From NCBI RefSeq assembly GCF_048751585.1, contig NZ_JAZHOB010000001.1, forward strand, positions 558,001 through 622,000: a DNA stretch of 64,000 nt, given 5' to 3'. Below, one piece after another: positions 25,376 through 34,721 of the stretch (its first letter is position 1; each line of letters begins with the position of its first letter). A program made the translations under genes and the position numbers. The notes beneath the pieces were generated by a model. The model made no database searches. It was not told where the DNA came from and saw nothing but the letters and a program-made list of their open reading frames with translations. This stretch comes from G025836975 sp048751585. GTDB taxonomy: Bacteria > Pseudomonadota > Gammaproteobacteria > Burkholderiales > Burkholderiaceae_B.

Positions 25376-26203
25376 ATGCCCGAACTGCCAGAAGTCGAAA
25401 CGACACGTCGCGGAATAGCGACGATTATGCCCGGCCACGTGCTCGAGCGCTTTGTGGTTTACGAGCCGCGCATGCGCTGGCCCATTCCCGTCGATCTGCC
25501 CGCCAGGATCAGCGGCCGGAAAGTACTGAGTTGCGAACGCCGCGGCAAGTATCTGCTGATCAATTTCGATCACGGCACGCAAATCATCCACCTGGGCATG
25601 TCCGGCTCGCTGCGCCGGGCGCCCCCCGATGAGCCCCGGCGCAAGCACGACCATGCCGAATGGATTTTCGGCCACGCCCGGTTTCTGCTGCACGATCCGC
25701 GCCGCTTCGGCGCGGTGCTGTGGCACGATGCCGCGGACGGCGCCATCGCCGCCCATCCCCTGCTGGCCGTACTGGGCGTGGAACCCTTCGACGAGCAATT
25801 CACCGCGGAGTTCCTTCATGGCAGGCTGAAGGGCAAAACCCTGGCCATCAAGCAGGCGCTGCTGGCGGGGCATATCGTCGTGGGTGTCGGCAATATCTAT
25901 GCCTCGGAGGCGCTGTTCCGGGCCCGTATCAATCCCCGCACTCCGGCCGGCACGGTATCGCTTGCGCGCTGCAAGGCCCTGGCCGCGGCCATCCGGCAAA
26001 CACTGGGCGAGGCGCTGGACTCGGGCGGCAGCACCCTGCGCGATTACGTCAATGCCACCGGCCAGCCCGGCGCCTACTTCGACATGCATGCGGCGGTATA
26101 TGAAAAAGCGGGGAAGCCCTGCATCGTGTGCGCCACGCCCATACGGCGCATCGTCCAGGGCCAGCGCGCCAGCTATTTCTGCCCGAAATGCCAGCGTCGA
26201 TAA
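25376..26203 (+). CDS. mutM: Formamidopyrimidine-DNA glycosylase
   Basis: A 275-residue bifunctional glycosylase/AP lyase that removes 8-oxoguanine and formamidopyrimidines. The catalytic N-terminus MPELPEVETTRRG is intact (Pro2, Glu3), the lysine of RGKYLLINF is present, and the helix-two-turn-helix VGVGNIYASEALF is normal. The C-terminal zinc finger has CIVC and CPKC pairs. Length matches the family (about 270). It is divergent from the TPR-lolB-ispE operon, and mutY is not adjacent. Confidence 0.97.
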   Translation: MPELPEVETTRRGIATIMPGHVLERFVVYEPRMRWPIPVDLPARISGRKVLSCERRGKYLLINFDHGTQIIHLGMSGSLRRAPPDEPRRKHDHAEWIFGHARFLLHDPRRFGAVLWHDAADGAIAAHPLLAVLGVEPFDEQFTAEFLHGRLKGKTLAIKQALLAGHIVVGVGNIYASEALFRARINPRTPAGTVSLARCKALAAAIRQTLGEALDSGGSTLRDYVNATGQPGAYFDMHAAVYEKAGKPCIVCATPIRRIVQGQRASYFCPKCQRR

Positions 26204-26282
26204 GTTTCATTCGTTTATAACAAACACATTGCATATAAACGAACAATGCGATATATTCTTTCTTATTAACGGAGACTTACCC

Positions 26283-27239
26283 ATGAGCAAACAGTTCGCG
26301 TCCCACGCCGATCTCGACGACAAAGTCGTTTCATTTGAAAAACTATCCGATAACGCCTATGCCTACACGGCTGAAGGCGACCCCAACACGGGCATCATCG
26401 TCGGCGACGAATCCGTCATGGTGATAGACACGCAAGCCACGCCTGTGATGGCGCAAGACGTCATCCGCCGCGTCCGCGAAGTCACCGACAAACCCATCAA
26501 GTACATCCTGCTGTCGCACTATCACGCCGTGCGCGTGCTGGGCGCCTCGGCCTACAACGCCCAGGAAATCATCGCCAGCCGCGATACCTACGACCTGATC
26601 GTCGAACGCGGCGAACAGGACAAGGCCAGCGAAATCGGCCGTTTCCCCCGCCTGTTCCGCAACGTTGAATCCGTGCCCCCCGGCCTGACCTGGCCGACCA
26701 TTACCTTCGACGGCGAGATGACGGTCAACCTGGGCAACCTGGAAGTCCAGATTCTGCAAGTGGGCCGCGGCCATACCAAGGGCGACACCATTGCCTGGCT
26801 GCCCGAGCAGCGCATCCTGTTCGCGGGCGACCTGGTCGAATACCAATCCACTCCCTATGCGGGCGACTGCTACTTCCGCGAATGGCCGCACACGCTGGAC
26901 ACGCTGGCTGAGTTCAATGCCGAGAAGATGGTGCCCGGACGCGGCCCGGCGCTGAAATCGGCCGACGAAGTGCGCAAGGGCCTGGCCGGCACACGCGCCT
27001 TCCTGACGGACCTGTACACCTGCGTGAATACCGGCGTTGCCGAGGGCAAGGACTTGAAAACGATATACCGCGAAACCTATGATTTCATGAAGCCGCGTTA
27101 TGCCGACTGGGTCATCTTCGACCATTGCATGCCCTTCGACGTCTCGCGCGCCTACGACGAAGCCACCGGCTACGACGACCCGCGCATCTGGACGGCGGAA
27201 CGCGATATCGAAATGTGGAAGCAGCTTGAAGGCCAATAA
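26283..27239 (+). CDS. MBL-fold metallo-hydrolase-like protein with altered metal motif
   Basis: A 318-residue metallo-beta-lactamase fold protein with GRGHTKGDTIAWLP and FAGDLVEY, which supply later metal ligands. The usual HxHxDH motif is HYHAVR (79-84), so the aspartate and final histidine are missing and one metal site is likely lost or changed. The start at 26283 is preceded by GGAGACTTACCC; an upstream frame overlapping mutM is not coding. It is the first gene of the homogentisate cluster, 38 bases before the flavin hydroxylase. Its role in aromatic catabolism is unknown; thioester or lactone hydrolysis is possible. Confidence 0.85.
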   Translation: MSKQFASHADLDDKVVSFEKLSDNAYAYTAEGDPNTGIIVGDESVMVIDTQATPVMAQDVIRRVREVTDKPIKYILLSHYHAVRVLGASAYNAQEIIASRDTYDLIVERGEQDKASEIGRFPRLFRNVESVPPGLTWPTITFDGEMTVNLGNLEVQILQVGRGHTKGDTIAWLPEQRILFAGDLVEYQSTPYAGDCYFREWPHTLDTLAEFNAEKMVPGRGPALKSADEVRKGLAGTRAFLTDLYTCVNTGVAEGKDLKTIYRETYDFMKPRYADWVIFDHCMPFDVSRAYDEATGYDDPRIWTAERDIEMWKQLEGQ

Positions 27240-27277
27240 ATAGCTTCCGCCGTATAGAGATAGACAAGGAGCAAGGG

Positions 27278-28960
27278 GTGGGAGACATCGATTACCAGGC
27301 CCTGGAGTTCGACTATGCCCCGCGAACTTCGCCCGACACGGCGCGGCATGCCGCCGTCGTGGTGGGCGCGGGACCGGTGGGCCTGTCGATGGCCCTGGAC
27401 CTCGCGCAGCGCGGGCTCAAGGTCGTGCTCATCGACGACGACTGCCGGCTGTCCACGGGCTCGCGCGCCATTTGCTTCGCCAAGCGCACGCTGGACATAT
27501 GGGATCGCCTGGGCGTGGGCGAACGCATGGTGCAAAAGGGAATCTCCTGGAATGTCGGCAGGGTCTATTTCAAGGACGAAGAGGTCTGGCGCTTTGACCT
27601 GTTGCCCGAACAGGGCCACCGCCGGCCGGCTTTCATCAACCTGCAGCAATACTATTGCGAAGGCTTCCTGCATGAACAGGCCGCCCGCCATCCCAATATA
27701 GAACTGCGCTGGAAGAACAAGGCCGTCGGCGTGCGGCAGCACGCCGACCATGTCGCCCTAACTGTGGAGACGCCCGACGGCCCCTACACGCTGACGGCCG
27801 ACTGGCTGGTGGCCTGCGACGGGGCGCGCTCGCCCTTGCGCAAGATGATAGGCCAGGAAAGCCACGGACGCGTTTTCCATGATCGCTTCCTGATCGCCGA
27901 TGTGCGCATGCAAGCGGACTTCCCGACGGAGCGCTGGTTCTGGTTCGATCCGCCCTTCCATCCCGGGCAATCGGTGCTGCTGCACAGCCAGCCCGACAAC
28001 GTCTGGCGCATCGACTTCCAACTGGGCTGGAACGCCGATCCGGTCCAGGAAGTCAAGCCCGAGAACGTCATACCCCGCATCCAGGCGCTGCTGGGCAAAG
28101 AGGCTCAATTCGAACTTGAATGGGTCAGCATCTACACCTTCGCCTGCGAACGCATGGACCGGTTCCGCCACGGACGCATCATATTCGCCGGAGACGCCGC
28201 CCACCGGGTGTCGCCATTCGGTGCGCGCGGCGCCAACAGCGGCGTGCAGGACGCCGACAACCTGGGCTGGAAGCTGGCGCTGGTCAGCCGCGGCCTTGCC
28301 CCCGAAGCGCTTATAGACAGCTATGCATCCGAGCGGGAACAGGCCGCCGAAGAGAACATACTGAACTCGTCGCGCTCGACGGACTTCATCACGCCCAAGA
28401 GCGAGATCAGCCTGCTGTTCAGGAACACAGTCCTGAAGCTGGCCAAGCAGCATGATTTTGCGCGCAAGCTGGTCAACAGCGGCCGCCTTTCCATGCCGAC
28501 GTCGTACACCTCGTCCAGCCTGAATACGCCCGACACGGCGGATTTTTCCGACGCGCCGCCCCTGGGCGGCGTGGCTCCCGACGGCCCCATCACGATAGAC
28601 GGCCGGCTGGACTGGTGGCTGGGCCAGCTATCGGGCCAATTCGTGCTTGCCCTGTTCTGCAATACCGGCATTCCCGACGCCGGCATCTTGCGCGAGCTTG
28701 CGCGGCTGCAAGACGGTCCGCCGGACCTGAAGCTGGTCCTGGTGCTGTCGCCCGCACTGGCTCAGCGTGCGCCCGAAGGATATGCCTGCGTGGTGGATAG
28801 GCAAATGACACTGGCGCGGCGCTATGACGCCATCCAGGACGCCTGCTACCTGATACGGCCCGACCAGCATATCGCGGCCCGCTGGCGCGAGGTGGACGCC
28901 GCGCATATCCGCGGCGCCCTGCTCCGTGCAACAGGCTCGGCTTTGGAGGCCACGCCATGA
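27278..28960 (+). CDS. FAD-dependent aromatic hydroxylase (MhpA/MhaA-like)
   Basis: A 560-residue class A flavoprotein monooxygenase starting with GTG at 27278, after AAGGAG. The FAD-binding VVVGAGPVGLSMALDLAQRG lies near residues 27-46, followed by the DG motif in ACDGARSPLRKMIG and the second FAD motif IIFAGDAAHRVSPFGARG. The thioredoxin-like C-terminal domain typical of MhpA-type hydroxylases is present. Next to hmgA, with a small partner gene overlapping by four bases, it resembles the MhaA component of the two-component 3-hydroxyphenylacetate 6-hydroxylase of Pseudomonas, which yields homogentisate. That assignment is an inference; resorcinol- or phenylpropionate-type substrates are alternatives. 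Confidence 0.85.
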   Translation: MGDIDYQALEFDYAPRTSPDTARHAAVVVGAGPVGLSMALDLAQRGLKVVLIDDDCRLSTGSRAICFAKRTLDIWDRLGVGERMVQKGISWNVGRVYFKDEEVWRFDLLPEQGHRRPAFINLQQYYCEGFLHEQAARHPNIELRWKNKAVGVRQHADHVALTVETPDGPYTLTADWLVACDGARSPLRKMIGQESHGRVFHDRFLIADVRMQADFPTERWFWFDPPFHPGQSVLLHSQPDNVWRIDFQLGWNADPVQEVKPENVIPRIQALLGKEAQFELEWVSIYTFACERMDRFRHGRIIFAGDAAHRVSPFGARGANSGVQDADNLGWKLALVSRGLAPEALIDSYASEREQAAEENILNSSRSTDFITPKSEISLLFRNTVLKLAKQHDFARKLVNSGRLSMPTSYTSSSLNTPDTADFSDAPPLGGVAPDGPITIDGRLDWWLGQLSGQFVLALFCNTGIPDAGILRELARLQDGPPDLKLVLVLSPALAQRAPEGYACVVDRQMTLARRYDAIQDACYLIRPDQHIAARWREVDAAHIRGALLRATGSALEATP

Positions 28961-29163
28961 ATCGCCTGACTACGCAATCCAATTTTTCCGCGCCCGACGA
29001 TTTCTATGAACAGCTTATCGAAGCGCACCGCGACTTGAGCACAGAGCAAAGCCACGCCATGAACGCCGCGCTGGTATTGCTGCTGTCCAATCACATCGGC
29101 GACCTGGACGTGCTGGCCCAAGCGCTGGAAACAGCCCGCGCCACCGTCCAGGCCGCCGACTGA
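28957..29163 (+). CDS. DUF2783 small protein, possible coupling partner of the flavin hydroxylase
   Basis: A 68-residue acidic, helical protein with no signal or membrane segment. ATGA overlap with the hydroxylase indicates translational coupling and near-equal expression. Features are DDFYEQLIEAHRDLS and LVLLLSNHIGDLDVL, in line with DUF2783 proteins found beside aromatic flavin monooxygenases. The small MhaB coupling protein of 3-hydroxyphenylacetate hydroxylase occupies the same genetic position, so a similar role is proposed. Direct sequence identity with MhaB could not be tested. Confidence 0.8.
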   Translation: MNRLTTQSNFSAPDDFYEQLIEAHRDLSTEQSHAMNAALVLLLSNHIGDLDVLAQALETARATVQAAD

Positions 29164-29185
29164 CTCTTTTTCAGGAATTCTTGCC

Positions 29186-30487
29186 ATGAGCACTCTTCAA
29201 TACCAGACCGGCTTCGGCAACAGCTGCGCAACCGAAGCGCTACCCGGCGCATTGCCCCAGGGCCGCAACTCGCCGCAAGTGTGCCCTTACGGACTGTACG
29301 CCGAACAACTGTCCGGCACGGCATTCACCGTATCCCGCGCCGAAAGCCGCCGCTCGTGGCTGTACCGCATCCGGCCCGCCGCGCTGCAAAATGCATTCGA
29401 GCCTTTCGACGGCGCCGGCCGCTGGACCAGCCGCTATGGCGACGGGCCGGTCACGCCCAACCGCCTGCGCTGGAATCCCCTGGACATCCCTGCGGAACCC
29501 ACGGATTTCATCGAAGGCATGCAAACCTGGGCCGGCAATGGCCACAGCGACGAACAGGCCGGCGTCAGCATCAATCTGTATGCCGCCAACCGGTCCATGA
29601 AGGATCGCTATTTCTACAACGCCGACGGCGAAATGCTGATCGTGCCTCAGCAAGGCCGCTTGCGCCTGGCCACCGAGCTGGGCCTGATCGACATCGAGCC
29701 TTGCGAAATCGCGGTCATTCCGCGCGGCGTGCGCTTCCGCGTCGAACTGCTGGACTCGTCGGCGCGCGGCTATATGCTGGAAAACTTCGGCGCCGCGCTG
29801 CGCCTGCCGGAGCTGGGGCCCATCGGATCGAACGGCCTGGCCAATGCGCGGGATTTCAAGACTCCCGTCGCCTGGTACGAAGACCGCGAAGGCGAGTGCG
29901 AGCTGATCGCCAAATTTACCGGCGGCTTCTGGCGCACGACGCTGGGGCATTCGCCGCTGGACGTCGTCGCATGGCATGGCACCAACGCCCCCTACAAATA
30001 TGACCTGCGGCTGTTCAACACCATAGGCTCCATCAGTTACGATCATCCGGATCCCTGCATTTTCACCGTACTGACATCGCCTTCGGATACTCCGGGCGCG
30101 GCCAATATGGACTTCGCCATCTTTCCGCCGCGCATCCTGGCTATGGAAAACACCTTCAGGCCGCCCTGGTTCCATCGCAACATCGCCAGCGAGTTCATGG
30201 GCTTGATCCAGGGCGTATACGACGCCAAGGCCGACGGCTTCTCGCCCGGCGGCGCCAGCCTGCACAACTGCATGAGCCCGCACGGCCCCGATGCCGGGAC
30301 ATTCGAGAAAGCCTCCACGGCCGACTTGAGCGAGCCGACCCGCATACGCGACACCATGGCGTTTATGTTCGAAACGCGCCGGGTCATCCGCCCCACCCCG
30401 GCGGCCCTGTCGTCCAGCACGCTGCAAACCGATTATGATGCAGCCTGGTCGGGCATCAAGAAGCACTTCGATCCCCGCAAAGCCTAG
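29186..30487 (+). CDS. hmgA: Homogentisate 1,2-dioxygenase
   Basis: A 433-residue non-haem iron dioxygenase that opens the homogentisate ring to maleylacetoacetate. The N-terminus YQTGFGNSCATEALPGALP is diagnostic. Iron ligands are in PPWFHRN, ASEFMG and NCMSPHGPD. AGGA precedes the ATG. It is followed by fahA after 54 bases. The maleylacetoacetate isomerase gene (maiA) is not seen in the cluster, so that step must be encoded elsewhere or be spontaneous or glutathione-dependent. Confidence 0.98.
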   Translation: MSTLQYQTGFGNSCATEALPGALPQGRNSPQVCPYGLYAEQLSGTAFTVSRAESRRSWLYRIRPAALQNAFEPFDGAGRWTSRYGDGPVTPNRLRWNPLDIPAEPTDFIEGMQTWAGNGHSDEQAGVSINLYAANRSMKDRYFYNADGEMLIVPQQGRLRLATELGLIDIEPCEIAVIPRGVRFRVELLDSSARGYMLENFGAALRLPELGPIGSNGLANARDFKTPVAWYEDREGECELIAKFTGGFWRTTLGHSPLDVVAWHGTNAPYKYDLRLFNTIGSISYDHPDPCIFTVLTSPSDTPGAANMDFAIFPPRILAMENTFRPPWFHRNIASEFMGLIQGVYDAKADGFSPGGASLHNCMSPHGPDAGTFEKASTADLSEPTRIRDTMAFMFETRRVIRPTPAALSSSTLQTDYDAAWSGIKKHFDPRKA

Positions 30488-30541
30488 GGCAGCGCTACTT
30501 TTCAGCGCCGACCGCGTCCTACGCATCAACAGGATTCAACC

Positions 30542-31861
30542 ATGTCTTATCTGAACGAAACCCACGACCCTTCGCTGCAAAGCTGGGTCATGTCCGCCAA
30601 CACAAAGGGTAACGGCTTTCCCATCCAGAACCTGCCCTTCGGCGTTTTCCGTCCAAGCGGCAGTTCCCAGGATTTCCGTCCAGGCGTCGCCATCGGCGAC
30701 AAGATCCTGGACCTTGCAGCGCTGGCCGACGCCGCGTCCTGGTCGGGAACGGCGGCCCAGGCGTTGGCCGCATGCAAGTCCGGCACCTTGAACGGGCTCA
30801 TGAGCCTGGGCCAAGCCCACTGGTCGGCGTTGCGCCTTGAACTGTCGCGCGCGCTGCGTAGCGGCTCGGCGCTGCAGGGCGCCTTGGAGCCCCTTTTGGC
30901 CGATGCCTCCAGCGTTGAGATGGGCTTGCCCGCCCGTATCGGCGATTACACCGATTTCTATATCTCGCTGCACCACGCCACCTCGGTGGGCAAGCAATTC
31001 CGCCCCGACAACCCCTTGTTGCCCAACTATAAATGGGTGCCCATCGGCTACCACGGGCGCGCCTCCAGCATAGGCGCCTCGGGCCAGGAATTTCCCCGCC
31101 CGGTCGGCCAAACGCGTCCCGCCCAGGAAAACGGCACACCCTGCTTTGGTCCTAGCCAGCGGCTGGATTACGAGCTGGAGCTGGGCATTTTCGTGGGGCA
31201 AGGCAATGCTCAAGGCGAACGCCTGAGCATCGATGAAGCCGAATCGCATGTATTCGGCCTGTGCATACTGAACGACTGGTCCGCCCGCGACCTGCAAGCC
31301 TGGGAGTACCAGCCTCTGGGTCCCTTCCTGGCCAAGAATTTTGCCAGCACGATTTCGCCCTGGATCGTCACCCTTGAAGCGCTGGCGCCTTTCCGCGTCG
31401 CTTTCGAGCGCGATGCCGGCGATCCGCAGCCGCTGCCCTACCTCAGCTCCACGGAAAACAAGGCAGCCGGCGCTTTCGACATCGCTCTCGAAGTCTTGTT
31501 GACCACGCAAAAATCGCGCACCGACCAGGCGCCGCCCGCCCTGCTGTCGCGCAGCAACTTCAAGGAAGCCTACTGGAACGTGGCCCAGCTTTTGGCGCAC
31601 CACACGGTCAACGGCTGCAACCTGCAGGCCGGCGATCTATTGGGCACGGGCACGCTGTCGGGACCCGGCCCGGGACAGGAAGGCTCGTTGCTGGAACTCA
31701 ACCAAGGCGGCAAGAACCCCATCAAGCTGCCCTGGGGCGAAGAACGCGTCTTCCTGCAGGACCACGACCAGGTGATCCTGCGGGCCAGCTGCAACAAACC
31801 CGGCTATCCCGCCATCAGCCTGGGCGAGTGCGTAGGCACCGTGCTGCCGGCCAGGGCCTGA
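30542..31861 (+). CDS. fahA: Fumarylacetoacetase
   Basis: A 439-residue hydrolase that cleaves fumarylacetoacetate to fumarate and acetoacetate, the last step of tyrosine/homogentisate degradation. The active-site block DYTDFYISLHHA (135-146) contains the metal ligand Asp138 and catalytic His145, and YELELGIFVG, NDWSARDLQAWE and GTGTLSGP are other landmarks. Length is normal (about 420-440). AGGA lies before the ATG. It ends 17 bases from the convergent PAP2 gene. Confidence 0.98.
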   Translation: MSYLNETHDPSLQSWVMSANTKGNGFPIQNLPFGVFRPSGSSQDFRPGVAIGDKILDLAALADAASWSGTAAQALAACKSGTLNGLMSLGQAHWSALRLELSRALRSGSALQGALEPLLADASSVEMGLPARIGDYTDFYISLHHATSVGKQFRPDNPLLPNYKWVPIGYHGRASSIGASGQEFPRPVGQTRPAQENGTPCFGPSQRLDYELELGIFVGQGNAQGERLSIDEAESHVFGLCILNDWSARDLQAWEYQPLGPFLAKNFASTISPWIVTLEALAPFRVAFERDAGDPQPLPYLSSTENKAAGAFDIALEVLLTTQKSRTDQAPPALLSRSNFKEAYWNVAQLLAHHTVNGCNLQAGDLLGTGTLSGPGPGQEGSLLELNQGGKNPIKLPWGEERVFLQDHDQVILRASCNKPGYPAISLGECVGTVLPARA

Positions 31862-31878
31862 TTCACAGCGCGGGCGCT

Positions 31879-33240
31879 TCAAGGCAGGCGTATCAGCACC
31901 GGAAACCAGCCTGACGCCTGCCCCCACTCGATCAGTTCGAACAGGGGCAGCGCCAGCAGGTACGGTACGGCATCGCGTATGGTGCGCCACAGGCCCGACA
32001 CCGAAATCAGCAACAGCTCCTGGCTTTTCCATGCGGACAGGCGCGGACCGAAACGGGGAACCCGTGCGCAATAGCCGGCATAGTCCTGCCCGAATACCTT
32101 GCGCAGCAAGCGTTCCTCTTCATCGATCACATTGTTGAACACGGCGTATACGAACAAGGCCAGGATGGGACCCAGCAACAGGCTGCCCGACTGGGCGCCT
32201 ATGCCAGCCACCGCCAGCATGGAAAACAGGTACAGAGGATTGCGGCTGACCGAATACGGACCCTGGTCGATCAGTTCGGCGCCCTTATGCCCGCCCAAGT
32301 ACAGGATGCACCAGCATCGACCGGCGATGGCCAGCAAGATCAGCCCAAGCCCCACCCATTCCACCCCCAGATGCACCCACGACTCCGCCGTCCAGGTCGA
32401 GGACAGGAAAGGCAGCGTGCAGGCCAGCAGCACGCCATAGACGGTCAGGGTATTGCGCCGGCGCACCTGCACGACGGACAGATGCTTCCAGATATCGTCC
32501 AGATGATAGCCATGGACATTGTCGGGCGCGACACGATGGCGCGTGACGATCAGCGGATAAAACAGCACACTGCACAAGCACCACACAAAGGCCAGCGACC
32601 ACATCACCTGGCTAAGGAAATGCGCGCCCTGCATGATGCGCAATGCGCCGAAAAAGCTTCCCAGGATCAGGCCGCCCGCCAACCCCAACCAGCGCATGCG
32701 ACCATCGCCCAAAGCCCATCCCGCGAAATACAGGGCAAGCACCGAATAGCCGACAGCGGCGTGCACGCTGGGCAAAGCGCCGCCGCCCGGCTCGCCGCTT
32801 GCGGCCCAGAACCCTGCCGGCAACTGCACGTAGCCGCCGAACATGGCCAGCGCGAACGGGCGCGGCAAGGCGGTATAGTGCTTCAGTCCGCCGGCCAGCA
32901 GCGGGACCAGGCAAAATACGGCGAACAATGCCCATAAAGCACTGCGCACCGGTGCCATTGCTTTAGCCTGTTGGCCCAGCACGGCCGCCGCGCCGCAAAT
33001 CAAGGCGCCAGCGATAGGAACCAGCCACACCGCGAATTGGCCCATGGCGTCCACGAAAGCCTGATGTCTCCAAGGGAAACCGTGGCCGGCCGCGTCATAG
33101 AAAAATCGGGCCAGGCTCATGTCCAGGGGCGATTGCTGCACCGTATAGGCCAGCCATCCCAGAAGCAAGGTCAGACCCATCACCTGGGTCAATATATAAA
33201 ACAGCGGGTTTTGATAATGCATGTTCACGGGCTTGCCCAT
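31879..33240 (-). CDS. Fusion of PAP2 phosphatase and isoprenylcysteine-methyltransferase-like membrane domains
   Basis: A 453-residue polytopic membrane protein with two domains. Residues 15-235 form a PAP2 lipid phosphatase: KHYTALPRP (Lys120, Arg127), LPSVHAAVG (Ser158, His160) and a third motif RIMQGAHFLSQ (Arg201, His207). Residues 265-430 resemble ICMT/PEMT methyltransferases: DQGPYSVSRNPLY, DEEERLL, then FGQDYAGYCARVPRF. The start at 33240 has AGGA eight bases upstream. It is just downstream of a two-component system in the same orientation, though 137 bases separate them. A role in modifying lipid A, phospholipid or undecaprenyl carrier is suggested by the domains but not shown. Confidence 0.8.
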   Translation of the reverse strand: MGKPVNMHYQNPLFYILTQVMGLTLLLGWLAYTVQQSPLDMSLARFFYDAAGHGFPWRHQAFVDAMGQFAVWLVPIAGALICGAAAVLGQQAKAMAPVRSALWALFAVFCLVPLLAGGLKHYTALPRPFALAMFGGYVQLPAGFWAASGEPGGGALPSVHAAVGYSVLALYFAGWALGDGRMRWLGLAGGLILGSFFGALRIMQGAHFLSQVMWSLAFVWCLCSVLFYPLIVTRHRVAPDNVHGYHLDDIWKHLSVVQVRRRNTLTVYGVLLACTLPFLSSTWTAESWVHLGVEWVGLGLILLAIAGRCWCILYLGGHKGAELIDQGPYSVSRNPLYLFSMLAVAGIGAQSGSLLLGPILALFVYAVFNNVIDEEERLLRKVFGQDYAGYCARVPRFGPRLSAWKSQELLLISVSGLWRTIRDAVPYLLALPLFELIEWGQASGWFPVLIRLP

Positions 33241-33377
33241 GGTTCCATCCTGAACGGAGCGCATGCGGCGCCCCGGCCGGGTGCCGGGCGCAATACGCCG
33301 AAAACGACACACGATACGACCAAGGGCGTGAAATTAGCGTTGAATCGACGTTCCCGCCATGCACCGACAGGGATGCA

Positions 33378-34721
33378 TCAGGCGGATGGCGCAGCATCCA
33401 GGCGCAGGATGAAGGTGGTGCCCCTGCCCGGCTCCCGCTCGCGCGAGTGGACCGTCAACTGCCAATCCTTGCGCACGCACATCTGGCGGGCTATGGCCAA
33501 GCCCAGGCCCCGGCGCGACTCCCCGCTCTGCCCGGCGGCTGCGCCGGGCACCCGGCCATCGTCCATGGCATCCTTGCGGCGCGCACTGAAGTAGCGCTCG
33601 AAAAGCAAAGGCAGGACATCGGGCGGGATCCCCGGGCCGTCGTCCGCAAAGGCCAGGCTGTGTTCGTCCAGGCGCATCGCGCGCAGAGTGGCCGGCGCCG
33701 CATGTTCGGCCGCATTGCGCATCAGGTTGCGCACCACAGTCAGGAATGCGTAGGGATCCAGCACCAGTGTCATGTCGGCGGGAACATCGTTGACGAAAAC
33801 CAATCCACGCCGCGCCGCCTCTGTTTCGATCGCCAGCCATGCCTCATCCAGGCCGTCGCGCACGCCGACCTCTTTGCTTTGGGCCGGAATGTCGCGCGCC
33901 AGGCTTTCGGCGCTTGCAATGCTGCCCGCCATCATGTCGACATGGGCCACCACGCGCTCCAGGCGTTGCTTCCCGACGGGAGCGAGCGTGGCGTCCAGCA
34001 GCAGCATCTCGGCATCCGTCCGTATCCCCGCAAGGGCTCCGCGGACCTCATGGCTCAGGTTGAAGGCGAACTCGCGCTCGAAGGCCAGCGATTCTTCAAC
34101 GCGGTTCTGGACCCGGTTGAACGCCTCGATCAGACGCCCCACTTCGTCGTCGCGCCGAACGGAAATGTCGGGCGCGCCTGGCGCCCATGTCGAAAGGTGG
34201 TCGGCCAAATCCAACAACGGCCCCACCACCAGGCCGGCCAGCCACCTGGAAACAACAAAAGCCGCGCCTATGCACATCGCCCCCAGAATCAACACTATCC
34301 AGCCGAACTCATATACCCGGGCCTCGTGCGCCGTGGCGTCGTAACGTAAATAAAGCATTCCTTTGGGGGTCTGCGCAACCAGGACATGCCAGGTCTGATT
34401 GCCCGGCCCGATCACATGCGTGCCCAGGCCCAGGCCGCGCAACGGTCCGGGCAGCAGCGCTTCATCCGCATGGTCATTGATGAGCCAGGTCTGCAACTGC
34501 GCACCCAATTCCGTCTGACTCTGCTCAGTGGGAATGGCATGGCCTTGCTCGAGCTGGCCCATCAGATGCCCCGCTTCCGTCGCCAGGACGGCATTGACCA
34601 GATCATCCTCCATCTGTCCAAACGAAAGATAGAACACCGCGCACAACACGACCACGAAAAGGGTCGCCGACCCCGTCAGCGCCCAGGTGACGCGCTGCAT
34701 CAGGGAATAGCGCGCCATCAT
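33378..34721 (-). CDS. Sensor histidine kinase
   Basis: A 447-residue inner-membrane kinase with two membrane helices (about 13-34 and 139-158), a periplasmic sensor loop between them and a HAMP segment (about 160-210). The phosphorylated histidine is His224 in NLSHEVRGALAG. The ATP domain shows the N box (RNLMRNAAEH), the G1 box FADDGPGIPPD and GLGLAIARQM. ATGA overlap with the response regulator shows they are one unit. The signal is unknown. The QseC/PmrB-like layout and the neighbouring lipid-phosphatase fusion suggest envelope sensing. Confidence 0.93.
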   Translation of the reverse strand: MMARYSLMQRVTWALTGSATLFVVVLCAVFYLSFGQMEDDLVNAVLATEAGHLMGQLEQGHAIPTEQSQTELGAQLQTWLINDHADEALLPGPLRGLGLGTHVIGPGNQTWHVLVAQTPKGMLYLRYDATAHEARVYEFGWIVLILGAMCIGAAFVVSRWLAGLVVGPLLDLADHLSTWAPGAPDISVRRDDEVGRLIEAFNRVQNRVEESLAFEREFAFNLSHEVRGALAGIRTDAEMLLLDATLAPVGKQRLERVVAHVDMMAGSIASAESLARDIPAQSKEVGVRDGLDEAWLAIETEAARRGLVFVNDVPADMTLVLDPYAFLTVVRNLMRNAAEHAAPATLRAMRLDEHSLAFADDGPGIPPDVLPLLFERYFSARRKDAMDDGRVPGAAAGQSGESRRGLGLAIARQMCVRKDWQLTVHSREREPGRGTTFILRLDAAPSA

